Assembly (NCBI GenBank): GCA_949751835.1
Contig: CATKHK010000081.1
Location: 142,101 to 206,100, forward strand
Source of the DNA: Blepharisma japonicum
Lineage: Eukaryota; Ciliophora; Heterotrichea; Heterotrichida; Blepharismidae
Length of the DNA: 64,000 nucleotides
Reading direction: 5' to 3'
Position numbers and translations under genes: made by a program. Below, piece by piece: positions 53,860 through 64,000 of the stretch (positions are counted from its first letter, which is position 1; the number at the start of each line of letters is the position of its first letter). Below the pieces are notes generated by a model that worked only from the letters and a program-made list of their open reading frames with translations, made no database searches and had not been told where the DNA came from.

Positions 53860-56800
53860 ATGGATAATACTCAGTTATCTAAACCTCTCCTAGGCGACGT
53901 CAAATCAATGAAAAAAGCTGCTCTTCTCTCAATGATAGTTGACGAAGAGTCCAAGCTTCATCAAATCAATCCTTTCTTCGTTCAAGTTGGCAATGAGAAA
54001 GCAGAGCTTGATTCAATGAGAGAAGCCATCCTTAATATTTCAGTTGTTTTCGACAGTCTTCTACCCTCAGAAATCAACGTGACTTACGCAATCACGAGCA
54101 TGGTAAAGCTTTCAGATAACACCCATTATCTTGCTTGCACCTTTGAAGGGCTTGCCCTTTATATTAACATAAAGACCAAAACATTTGATGAGAAGAAAAT
54201 TGGTGATTATCTAAGCGGTGTTGCAGTTCTAAAAGGAGAACAAAAAGCAATATTCTATGGCCAGACCACTCTTTATGAAGTTAATCTCCCTTCACTTTTA
54301 CCAGTCAAAGAAAAAACCTCCAATCTTGGCTTTATCCAAAAATTAATTCAGTCTTACGATCAAAATTCTTTATATGTCATATTAAATCATCAAATTTTAA
54401 AAGTCAACCCTGAAAATTTCGAAGAAAGAGAAGGCATTCTTGAAGGAAATTTTATTCAAATGGCTTTATCAAAAACTGGTGAGATTGTAACTTTGTCAAG
54501 CGATGGCAAATTGGCATTGACGAATTTACAAACTTCGAGCAAACAAGAAGTGCAAGCCAATATTGATAATAATATCACCACAATGAATTTCTCTCCTAAC
54601 GAATCCAAAATTATAGCAGCTTCTTCGAGAACTGTAGTTATCATCAATGTAACTCCTTTGGAAGTGTCCAAAGTTTTCAAAATGAAAGAAGATATTTTTT
54701 CGCCTTTGATAGCGAATGATGAAAACACTCTAATATTCGGAAATAGCAATGGAAAGCTTATGTTCTGGGACATTAAAAACAAGGAGCAAATCTCGGAATT
54801 CCAAGTCCATAGTTTAAAAATTTGGGTTGTAAAACTTTCCTCTGATGGGAAGTCTATATATTCTGCTGGGTTGGACGGAAAAATATGTTCTTTGAACTTT
54901 CCTGATTTCACTAAAGATTTATCGACCAAAGTAATTGATTTCGATATTTCTCCATCAGAAAGCAAATTGATTGTCAGACGTAGCAATGAAAACATTTCGA
55001 TATGGGATTTGGTCAATAACAAATTTGAAAGTATAGATACAATTGACGGGCTCTATATAAGAGGTTACGATCTCGTTGAAGAGAGTACCATAATTTTCTT
55101 AAGCTATAATAGCATAATAAAGTATAACGCAAAAACCAAAGAAAAATCCTTCATTTATCTTAAAGATGACGACGCTGACGAAATTTATGCATGTGCACTC
55201 AGCCCTAATAAGGAAAACTATGCAACTGGGGGGTGGTCTCAAAAAGTGTTCTTATGGGATATAAAAACCATGAAAAAGGTCAAAGAATTCAAAGGAAGTG
55301 ATTGGTATATAAGCAGAATAGCTTTCTTGCAATCTTCCAATGTAATTGTTGCTGGAAACCAGATTGGGTCTGTTTATTTTTGGAATATTTCTACTGGTGA
55401 ATATATAATTCAACCTATTAAACTTAAAGGAGATCAAAACCAAGCAATAATATCATTAAATGCTTTTCAAAAGGAAGAAAATGTGATAATTGGCTGTCAA
55501 AATGGCTCAATATTCATATATAATTGGCGGGCTCAATCTTTTCTAGCGACATTTAAGGCTGGAGGGGAAATCAAAGGTGTTGACATTGTAAAAGATGAAA
55601 AAAGCATGATTATTGCAACTAAAGAAGGTAAAATTACTTTTTGGAGCCTTAAAACATATAACCAGCTATTTTATTATGATATTAAGCAGGAGATAGTCAT
55701 TTTTCATCTAACAGCTGATGAAAAATACTTAGCCTATAAAATAAATAAAAAGGAAGAAAAAGACAAAAAAGAAGGTGAAAAAGGAGAAGAAGAAAAATGA
55801 GAAAAAGTGGATTATGACGCTGATAATCTGATTATTAAGAAAAATCCTCTTAAAACAAATGTTGTAATTGCTGCTGGGCCTGGCAACGAATCTTCTTATA
55901 TGAAATATGTCATGGACCTCATATATAGTAAAGGGAAGCAACATGAGCCAGAAAACGACAAATGGATTATTATGCCATATAGAATCAATACTCTTCACCT
56001 TTATTCTTATTTTAACCATCCAAATCAGCTAAAATTAGCGCTTAATGCTGGAGGTTCAATATACGATACCAATTTTGGTGGAAATGCTTTATCCTTAGCT
56101 ATTAAAAAAAAGTTTTCAGGCTGTGTAAACGCAATTGTGTCCTCTTTTGGAAAACTCTTAAAAGAAAATCCTAATGCCCTTAATTTCGTATCCCAAGATT
56201 GCATTATTGGGCTTAATAAGCTCGGCTATCCTTCTTTAACAGAGTTTTATAAGCTAATATATTCCCCTTATAAAGGAAAATTTATCAAATTTGTTAACTG
56301 GTCATTGCCAACTCCAATTTATTACCACTCAAAAGAAATTTACCCATTAGAATCAAATTTCTTATTGACAAAACAAGACTATCCTGATATTAAACCTGTT
56401 ACATGCATGTTAACTTCTTTGCCGCTTCCTTTAACTAATGGGTCTAAAGCAAGCACTGATTTCTTAGACAGTCTTGAAGAATCTCCGAATTCCGATATTT
56501 TTACGACTAAACTTATACAAGATATATTAGATCATAAGTGGGAAGATCTTAAATGGGCTATGTATTGGCAAGCAATCATATATACAATCTATATGGTTTT
56601 GCTTTCAGTTTATCTCCTATACTTTATAGGTCAATCGCTACCTTTGGTAATTATTTTTATTTTCAGCTTACTGCTGTCTTCTTATGAAGTATTCCAGTTT
56701 ATCACATCACCTTCGGAGTATCTAGAGGATATCTGGAATTATATTGATGCGATTAGAACTATATTAATTATAGTCTATGTATCTCTTAATTGGGCAGAAA

Positions 56801-57552
56801 ACGAGCACTCTGATCTTAGCTACGATATTTTAGTAGGACTTGTCGTAGTTTCGTGAATGAGAGGAATCACCTATTTCAGAGTCTTTAAAAATACGAGATA
56901 CATGGTAAATCTGATTACTCAAGTAATAAAAGATATCACATCTTTTCTTATCCTTCTTTTATACTCGACTATTGCTTTTGCATTTATATTCTTAGCTATG
57001 GATAGAAATGATCCTAAACTAATCGATTATATTAAACTCTCATATAGACTAGACCTCGGCGATTTTGACTCCTCAGGCTTTAATTCAACCCAATGGGCAT
57101 GCTTATTCTTGGCTACTATGATTAATATGATTGTCATGCTAAATCTCTTGATCTCAATCATGGGTGACACTTTTGGAAGAGTTCAAGAAAACGCAGAAAT
57201 TGCAGACAGAAAAGAATTACTAGGAATGATCAGTGAAATAGAAACATTGATGTTTTGGAAGAAAACTTTCAATGAAAGGTCTTATTTCCAAGCACTTATT
57301 GGTGAAGAATCTGAAGAAACAGAAAAAAATATAAACACCAGAGTCGCAATTATGAAGAAAAACATAAAAATATTCCACTTGCAGTATATGAAAAAATTTG
57401 AAACTCTTGAAGAAATGATTAAGAAGATATGGACTAAGTTAGAAGAAGATAAGAAAGCAGATAAAGAAGAAGATAAGCACTCTAATAAGGGCTCTAAAGA
57501 ACAAAGTGGGGAAAAAAGCGAAGAAAAAAGTGGGGAAGAAGAAGAAGAGTAA
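53860..57552 (+). CDS. WD40-TRP fusion channel protein, copy B
   Basis: 1230 residues, TGA-Trp at 55798-55800 and 56854-56856, no intron. The same design as copy A: start MDNTQLSKPLLGDVKS, WD40-like repeats (KLMFWDIKNKE, KVFLWDIKTMKK, SVYFWNISTGE), linker, helical region PYRINTLHLYSYFNHPNQL, S1-S6 with WNYIDAIRT and LNLLISIMGDTFGRVQ, and an acidic coiled-coil tail. The acidic linker is only about 25 residues, against about 100 in copy A. Channel helices are far better conserved between copies than the propeller. It is the least similar of the three copies, while A and C share wording such as ENFQEREDIL and SRIGEFAT. Confidence 0.85.
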
Positions 57553-57619
57553 GCTTTTAGCTAATTACTTATTTCTTAATTCTTTATTAATTTAATAGGT
57601 AAGTTTTTTCTAAGTAATT

Positions 57620-57870
57620 ATCATTTTGCTTATAACTGTTACAGTTATAGACTCATAATTTTATAAAACTTTTCATTACAAAAATTCAGTATTAAGGAGG
57701 CAAATACATAGATGCCAGTCAACGTCAACAAAAAAAATCTAACTTTAAAACTCAACTCAATGCCAAATGTATATTTATTTTCAATTAATTTAGCATCATC
57801 AATAGTTCATGATCAGACACTATTTACATACCTAGAAATAACACTATATTATATATTGCCCTGGAAATTA
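57620..57870 (+). repeat. about 230-bp dispersed noncoding repeat
   Basis: Same family as 53090-53335; its reverse complement matches 48040-48245 closely, including CTAACTTTAAAACTCAACTC. Confidence 0.8.
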
Positions 57871-58014
57871 TCTTTGAAGAAATTGTGAACCTTGCTGCAA
57901 TAATAAAGATTGCTATAGTAAAAAGTACCATAAAGACGAAGTTAAGGATTATTTGAATATAATATTTTCAGAGAGTAATAATTCTTATTTCTACTAGCTA
58001 CTGAGTTTCTTAAA

Positions 58015-58262
58015 TACTTATAAATGCTTTAGCAATGAGAAAGAGTGGGTTTATGAAAAGGCTCATACATGAACTATTTAATTTTTATATATTTTCATTT
58101 ATACAGAAAAATTCATTTAAGCAAACTATACAAAACCTAACAAAAGGGTATTTAAAGCATGAAAAATCAAATCACAGCAGTCATCCATAAGAAAATACAG
58201 ATGAAACTTTTTAAATTGTAAATTTTATATAGAATACTCTAAGTTTTAGAGTTTTTTCTGCA
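58015..58262 (+). pseudogene. relic of the Sfi1-like gene (3' end)
   Basis: Decayed sequence parallel to 52755-52960; the intron remains perfect in form as GTAAATTTTATATAG. Confidence 0.75.
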
Positions 58263-58479
58263 CCTATAATTATTTCTGAAATTATATGATATAAATCCTA
58301 ATTATTTTTCTGTTATTTAATAAAATTTCATAAATCAATCCGTATCCTATAATAACAAAATTCATCAATTAGAAACCTGAAATTCAGGGCTTTTGCAAAT
58401 TACGATTATATTTAGTACTAGCAATAATATTAGGAATAGATTACTTGATTTTCTTTAAAATCATTGCATAAGAAAATAA

Positions 58480-58725
58480 ATGGATAATTTTCAAATATCT
58501 AAACCTCTTCTAGGCAATGTGAAATCATTTATAAATTCAGTTCAAAAGCTACATCTATAGCCAAATAAAGTATGAAAAAAGAATTTACCTCAAATTTCAC
58601 ATCATAATAATAACACATTTTCTTTGATTGGGAGAAGTGAAGGAAGCCTAACTTCATGAAGAGTTATTCTGCCAGAGAATATTACTTTTTGTTCACCTTT
58701 TAAAATAACAACATAATTTAGCTTT
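58480..58725. pseudogene. rearranged relic of WD40-TRP 5' region
   Basis: 58480-58530 (+) reads ATGGATAATTTTCAAATATC, the channel start. At about 58531 it switches to a reverse-complement copy of 61195-61370, so two fragments are joined head to head. Confidence 0.8.
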
Positions 58726-58734
58726 TCACTAAAG

Positions 58735-58855
58735 GAAATTTCGGAACAAAGGGGACTATAGCACAGTTTTATTATATCCATTATTCAGTTTATGTAAGGA
58801 AAATATATTAATAAATAAATATGCGGAAGTCAATACAGAATTTATGAGATTAGGA
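58735..58855 (+). pseudogene. relic of the Sfi1-like gene (middle)
   Basis: Parallel to 52525-52640 (shared CACAGTTTTATTAT and AATACGGAATT-like words) with stops. Confidence 0.75.
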
Positions 58856-59116
58856 TTAAAAACCAAGTTGGGATATTGTACTCTGTAGGCTTGCTAATAA
58901 TTGTGACGATTTTTTCAATTTCTTCTTCATTTAATTGTCCAGCTCATTTAGTGAGGTCAACTCCAGCTCTTTTGAGGATCAAATTGGAGAAGAGACACAC
59001 AATTCCTTTGATGCGGTTAAAGCATACATTACTTTGCGACGCCCGTCGATGCTTGTGTTGAGAATACGCAAGATGAAGTTAAACTCACTTTCTTGAGCCA
59101 CAACTAAGCTTGGCAT
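58850..59116 (-). pseudogene. fragment of ribosomal protein uS13 (RPS18)
   Basis: The minus strand starts MPSLVVAQESEFNFILRILN then TSIDGRRKVMYALTA, the N-terminus of eukaryotic RPS18. A frameshift follows, then [23 protein letters not shown] and [14 protein letters not shown] in another frame. The C-terminal half is missing and Arg is changed to TGA (Trp) in one place. It covers roughly the first 90 of ~155 codons. No intact parent gene is in the window. Confidence 0.88.
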
Positions 59117-59124
59117 TTCTTCGC

Positions 59125-59350
59125 TGATATAGATATATAATTGTGTAAAAATTTTTATGCGAAATCCAAAATATAAATAATGAAAATGCGTAATGTAATC
59201 AGTAAAAACATATAGCTGTAAATGCCAGTTCAAATGCCAAACATATAATTAAATTTAATTTAATTAGATTTCACCAATAGTTGGTGATCTGGCAAAATTT
59301 TAATACCTAAAATAGCATTAAATCTGTAATTTCCCATTTATCTTTTTCTC
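59125..59350 (+). repeat. about 230-bp dispersed noncoding repeat
   Basis: Closest to the inverted copy at 42105-42340; abuts the RPS18 fragment. Confidence 0.75.
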
Positions 59351-59364
59351 TCGCGTGAAAAATT

Positions 59365-59605
59365 ATTGTAAAATCTTTATTTTTGAGAAATCAACTACTA
59401 AGCAATAGTTGGAAGCCAGTTTTGATAAAAATTGTGAAAGAAATAGCCAAACGAGAAATATAAAGTTGGTTAATGAAAAATTCTATAAATGTGCTTTTAA
59501 TTTTATATTTTTTCAGTTACTCAAGAAAACACATTGGATGAATACAACAACAAAAAACCTGCAAGACAAAATTTTATTCTTGGGAAAATCAAAATTTTTA
59601 ATTAA
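59365..59605 (+). pseudogene. relic of the Sfi1-like gene (middle to 3')
   Basis: Parallel to 52685-52875 (TTTCAGTTACTCAAGAAAAC, ACATTGGATGAATAC) with frameshifts. Confidence 0.8.
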
Positions 59606-60434
59606 ATGAAGGAGAACAGAAAGATAGTATCACAGCCTCATACAGCCTCTACGTTGTTTAAGCACAATTATGGAGTTAGCGGGCTGGATTTCTCTTCGCT
59701 AGGTCAACTCCAACAGAAGTAGCACCAAACCTCGAAGCAGACGATACACTGAGCCTCACATTAAAGCTCTACATGTCCCAACATCTTAGAGATTCTGATG
59801 GAAAAGCTAAAAAAAAATTGTACACCTCGCTAATCCTGCCACTTAAATCCAATTTAACATTCTAGCGACGTTTAAGGTCAAGGATGCTGCCAACAGGTGA
59901 TGCAGCTGTAATATTCACTATTGGATCGAACTACAAAGCCGTGCTATAGAAAGGGTTTGCCCATTAAGCATTTTTAACCAAAATTGATTGTCCCTGCTGG
60001 GCCTTATCTGCCAAAATAGAACGATAATTGCAGCCGCTATAGGATACCATTCATATTACCTCTCGAAATCCCATTATCCAAAGTATTGAATGAAAGTAAT
60101 GATTTCTTTCCGGATAGCCGAAGTAGAGTTATATAATGCAATTTTGGAAAACAAACAGAAATTCACTGTTAACTCCAGGATTCATAATCTATCCTGAATT
60201 CACAACTCTTTAGCAGGTGATAGATGCAGCAGACTGAGTTGAAGTCGACTGGACTATATTCAGACTCTTCCATTCCAGATCCTTAGATTCTGGGATACAC
60301 AATATAAGAGGCAAACTAATAGCGTCTACTCTAATAAAAGACCGATACTAATTGAAGTAGCATTAGACCAGCTAGGTGGCAGAGTTTGAAGAAGAAACTA
60401 AGTTGAGTTACGAGCCAAAAGACTCTGCCTAAGG
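59606..60434. other. GC-richer patchwork with decayed coding pieces
   Basis: Base composition differs from the flanks. On the plus strand two short frames look coding (KENRKIVSQPHTASTLFKHN, then TPTEVAPNLEADDTLSLTLK in the next frame), but stops interrupt them. I cannot assign a parent gene, and most of the block matches nothing else in the window. Confidence 0.4.
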
Positions 60435-60620
60435 AAAGGATTTATGCATGGAAAAATTTAATTTTTATATATTTTCATTTAGACAAGAAAATTCATTAAA
60501 GATACTATAAAAAACTTAGCAAAAGAGTATTTAAAGCATGGAATAATAAAATCACAACAGTCATCCATAAGAAAATACAGATGAAACTTTTTAAATTGTA
60601 AATTTTATATAATTTTCAGC
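60435..60620 (+). pseudogene. relic of the Sfi1-like gene (3' end)
   Basis: Near-duplicate of 58050-58225, with the intron decayed (GTAAATTTTATATAATTTTC). Confidence 0.75.
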
Positions 60621-60832
60621 GCCTGCAATTATTTCTGAAATTATATGATCTAAATCCTAATTATTTTCTGTTATTTATAAAATTTCAATAATCAATCCGT
60701 ATCCTATGATAACAAAATTTATCAATTTAAAAACCTAAATTCAGGGCTTTTGAAAAATTACGATTATATTTAGTAATATTGATTAGCAAAAGATAACTTG
60801 ATTTTCTTTAAAATCATTGCATAAGAAAATAA

Positions 60833-61300
60833 ATGGATAATTCTCAGTTATCTAAACCTCTTCTAAGCGATGTGAAATCATTGGAAAAAGATGCTCTTCC
60901 CTCTATCACTGTAGACAAAGAATTAAAGCCTAACCAAATTAGGCCTGCCACTATCCAAGTTAGTAATGATAAAGCACAGCTGGATCCAATGAAAATGCCC
61001 TAATTAATATTTCAGCTGTTTTTAATTGTCTTCTACCTTCAGAAGTTAGCGTACTTTGCCGGGTCCTTAATATAGCAAAGCTTTCAGATGAAATCTATTA
61101 TCTATCTAGCACCTGCGAAGGGCTTGCTCTTTATATCGACACTAGAACGCAAAAATTTGATGAGAAGAAAATTAGTGACAAGCTAAATTATGCTGTCATT
61201 TAAAAATTGAACAAAATGCAATATTCTCTGGCAGAACAGCTCTTCATGAAGTTAGGCTTCCTTCACTTCTCCCAGTCAAAGAAAATGTGTTATTATTATG
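60833..61300 (+). pseudogene. relic of WD40-TRP gene, 5' part
   Basis: Begins MDNSQLSKPLLSDVKSLEKD and follows the intact N-terminus to LPSLLPVKEN, with a one-base loss near 60995 and a TAA at 61200. After 61290 it runs into unrelated sequence. Confidence 0.9.
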
Positions 61301-61561
61301 ATTTGAAATTTGAGATAAATTCTTTTTCCACACTTTATTTGGCTATAGATGTAGCTTTTGAAGTGAATTTAGAGAGTCATTTGATGCTACCTTTTGGGGT
61401 AATAGTGAAGCAAATGATTATGATACAATGTTCGAAAAGTGGCTTTGTCTACAATTTTTTGGATGCATTTAATTGCTAATTCAGATTATGACCATGATTC
61501 AAGCTCATGCATAGATTTCAATTATAATTTAATAAAGAGTTTTCAATCTAATATTCTTAAG

Positions 61562-61945
61562 CATAAATCAAAGGAGTAATTGGAACTATAACACAGTTTT
61601 ATTATGCTCATTATTCAGTTTATGAAAGAAAAATATAACCAAAAAATAAGTATGTAGATATCAATACAAAATTATTGAGATACTTCAAATATTTAAAGTA
61701 GCTTCGACAAGTGAAAAGGAGATGATGAAAGCGATAGCATTGAAACCAGTCTAGATGAAAAATCGTGAAATATAGAAATTGTCAGCGATAAATATAAAGC
61801 TGGCTAATGAAAAAGTCTATGCATGGGCTGTTGATTTTTATATTTTCAGTTAAGCCTATAGCACAGATCCATACGAAAATTTAGTCAAAGCTTTTAAAGT
61901 TTTTAGTGTTTGGAAAACTTTGAAAAATGATATTTAATACAAAAA
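61562..61945 (+). pseudogene. relic of the Sfi1-like gene
   Basis: Parallel to 52517-53000 (AGGAGTAATTGG, TTAATGAAAAAGTCTATGCA) with stops, an internal deletion of the second repeat and no intact intron. It lies directly before channel copy C. Confidence 0.88.
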
Positions 61946-62034
61946 TTCTAAAAATCAGTGACCAGAAAATATTTATCCCTTTTAATAAAATTATTTAGGT
62001 GGATTTTATTGCATAAGCATATATAAGAAAATAA

Positions 62035-64000
62035 ATGGATAATACTCAGTTATCTAAACCTCTTCTAGGTGACGTCAAATCATTGGAAAAAGCTGCTCCT
62101 CTCTCGATGATAGTAGACAAAGAGTTCAAAGCTAACCAAATCAATCCTACCTCAATTCAAGTTAGCAGTGAGAAAGCACAGCTTGATCCAATGTGAGATA
62201 TCTTAATTAATATTTCAGTTGTTTTCAACAGTCGTCTACCTTCAGAAGTCAACGTGCCTTACAGAATTCTTAATATGGCAAAGCTTTCAGATGAAATCCA
62301 TTACCTTGCGAGTACTTATGAAGGGCTTGCCCTTTATATCGACATGAAAACCAAAAAGTTTGAAAAGAAGAAAATCGATGATGTGTTAGCCTACATTGCC
62401 GTTTTAAAAGGAGAACAAAAAGCAATATTCTCTGGCAAAACAACTCTTTATGAAGTTAAGCTTCCTTCACTTTTACCAGTCAAAGAAAAAACCTTCGATT
62501 TCGGTATCGAGATCCCAAAAATGATTCTGTCCTATGATCAAAATTCTTTATATGTCCTATTAAAAGAGCAAAAAATTGTAAAAGTTAATTCTGAAAATTT
62601 TCAAGAAAGAGAAGATATCCTCGAAGGTAATTTTGCTCAAATGGCTTTATCAAGAATTGGAGAGTTTGCAACTTTTTCAAACGATGGGAAGTTGACGTTA
62701 ACGAATCCACAAACTTCAAGCCAAGAAGAAGTGCATATCGACATTGATAACATTAGATATCTGGAGTTCTCCCCTAGCCAATCCAAAATCATAGCAGCTT
62801 CTTCAAGAACTGTAGCTATTGTCAATGTGAGTCCTTTGGAAGTCTTCAAAGTTTTCAAAATGAAAGAAGACATTTATTCGCCTGTGATAGCGAATGATGA
62901 AAATACTCTAATATGAGGAGATGATAATGGAAAGCTTACCTTTTGGGACATTAAAAATAAGGAACAAATCTCAGAAGTTCAAGTCCATGATAAAACTATT
63001 CATTTTGTGAAGCTTTCCACTGATGGAAAATTGATATACACTAATGGGATTGACGGGAAATTCTGCTCATTGAAATTTCCTGAGTTCACGAAAGAATTAT
63101 CGACAAAAGTAAGTGATTTCGAAATTTCTCCATCAGGAAGTAATTTGCTTATTAAATGTAATGATGAAAGCACATTTAAAAAGTGAGATTTGGCCACTAA
63201 CAAGTTTAAAGAGGTAGCTTCAATAGAAAATTACTATATAGAGAATTACGATGTCATCGACGAGAATACCATAATATTCCTAGATTATGAAAATATAGTA
63301 AAGTACAACTTAATAAGTAAAGAAAGTATTGAAATTCCTCTTGTAGATGACGACGCAGATTATATTTTTTCCCGCACAGTTAGTCCTGATAAAAAATATT
63401 ATGCAACTGGTGGGTTTTCTCAAAAAGTGTTCTTATGGGACGTGAAAACCATGAAAAAGGTCAAAGAATTCAAAGGAAGCGATACATATATTTCAAAAAT
63501 TATTTTCTTGCCATCTTCCAATATTATTGTTGCTGGAAATGATAATGGGACTGTTTACTTCTGGAGTATTTCTACTGGTGAATTTGTGATTTCACCTCTT
63601 AAAGGAGAAATAGACCAAAAAATAAAAGCATTAAGCACTTTTCAAAATGAAGAAAACGTGGTGATTGGCAGTGAGAATGGCTCAATATTTGTATATAATT
63701 GGAGAGCAAAAACATTATTAGCCACATTGAAGGCTGGAGGGAAAATAAATAGAATTCATATAGTAAAAGATGAAAAAAGCATGATTGTTGCAACCAATGA
63801 AGGAAAAATCTCATTTTGGAGTCTTATTACATATAGTCAGCTATTTCATTATGATATCAAGCAGGAAATAATCTATTTTCAGTTAACAGCTGATGAAAAA
63901 TACTTAGCATATACAATAAACAAAACGGAAGAAAAAGATGAAAGCGAGACAAAAGGAGAGCAAAATAAGGAAAAAGAAGAGAGCGGAAATGAGGAAAAAG
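62035..64000 (+). CDS. WD40-TRP fusion channel protein, copy C (3' end beyond window)
   Basis: 655 codons are visible from the ATG at 62035, reading TGA as Trp near 62193, 62914 and 63184. The start MDNTQLSKPLLGDVKSLEKA and the WD40-like repeats (KLTFWDIKNKE, KVFLWDVKTMKK, TVYFWSISTGE, KISFWSLITYS) follow copies A and B. The window ends in the acidic linker (TEEKDESETKGEQNKEKEES), so the channel half is not seen. The open frame over nearly 2 kb, in a region full of relics, suggests a living gene. It is closer to copy A than to B. Confidence 0.85.

Noticed and set aside
58876-59061. Plus-strand ORF of 61 codons
   Set aside because: It lies antisense to the RPS18 fragment and has no support of its own.
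61207-61479. Plus-strand ORF of 90 codons
   Set aside because: It runs in a wrong frame of the channel relic into unrelated sequence; the fusion is accidental.
1-64000. CRISPR arrays, operons, ribosome binding sites, prophage or insertion sequences
   Set aside because: The window is eukaryotic; no spaced direct repeats or transposase genes were seen.

Overview
The window reads as macronuclear-type DNA of a heterotrich ciliate, most likely Blepharisma or a close relative. In-frame TGA codes for tryptophan: an AGC kinase, a PI4-kinase, a sphingomyelinase-like protein, two TMEM63-like channels and kelch genes are all cut by TGA and become full-length, family-like proteins only if TGA is Trp. 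Confidently called genes end in TAA or TAG, none in TGA. Introns are GT...AG and only 15 nt (once 16 nt). The DNA is AT-rich and intergenic gaps are short. Gene ends below were rebuilt with this code and these introns, so they often merge several standard-code ORFs.

Region 1 (1-33 kb) is ordinary, gene-dense DNA. In order: a PAP2-type phosphotransferase (3' part), a DRC12-like ciliary coiled coil, a basic unknown protein, PI4K-beta, an AGTRAP-like membrane protein, SEM1/DSS1, a membrane-anchored papain-fold pseudoprotease, an acid-sphingomyelinase-like pseudoenzyme, an AGC kinase, a multi-pass membrane protein, a kelch protein, a basic unknown protein, another membrane protein, a HIBCH/enoyl-CoA hydratase protein, coiled-coil proteins, Yippee, an ankyrin protein, two tandem TMEM63/OSCA-type channels, a kinesin-1 and a Ulp1-like pseudoprotease.

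Region 2 (33-42 kb) is a local duplication zone. It holds an active cathepsin-L-like protease and five EF-hand genes, two of which encode identical canonical calmodulins. It also holds decayed copies of the protease and of one EF-hand gene, a shared 25-bp element just upstream of four EF-hand genes, two related micro-ORFs, a palindromic insertion, and a 100-N gap with the same 127 bp on both sides.

Region 3 (42-64 kb) carries three large genes that join a WD40-like N-terminal half to an acidic linker and a TRP-like six-helix channel: one on the minus strand at 42.4-46.3 kb and two on the plus strand at 53.9-57.6 kb and from 62.0 kb past the window end. Between them lie many decayed pieces of the same channel gene, of an adjacent Sfi1-like gene and of a roughly 230-bp noncoding repeat. 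The left block (42-48.5 kb, minus) mirrors the right block (57-64 kb, plus), so the locus is a large inverted duplication undergoing birth and decay. A broken kelch gene and a ribosomal protein uS13 (RPS18) fragment also lie here.

The most unusual content is the WD40-TRP array, the three family members that lack catalytic residues (sphingomyelinase-like, cathepsin-like, Ulp1-like) and the EF-hand cluster with its shared upstream element. Homology calls are made by eye from motifs; no search was run.
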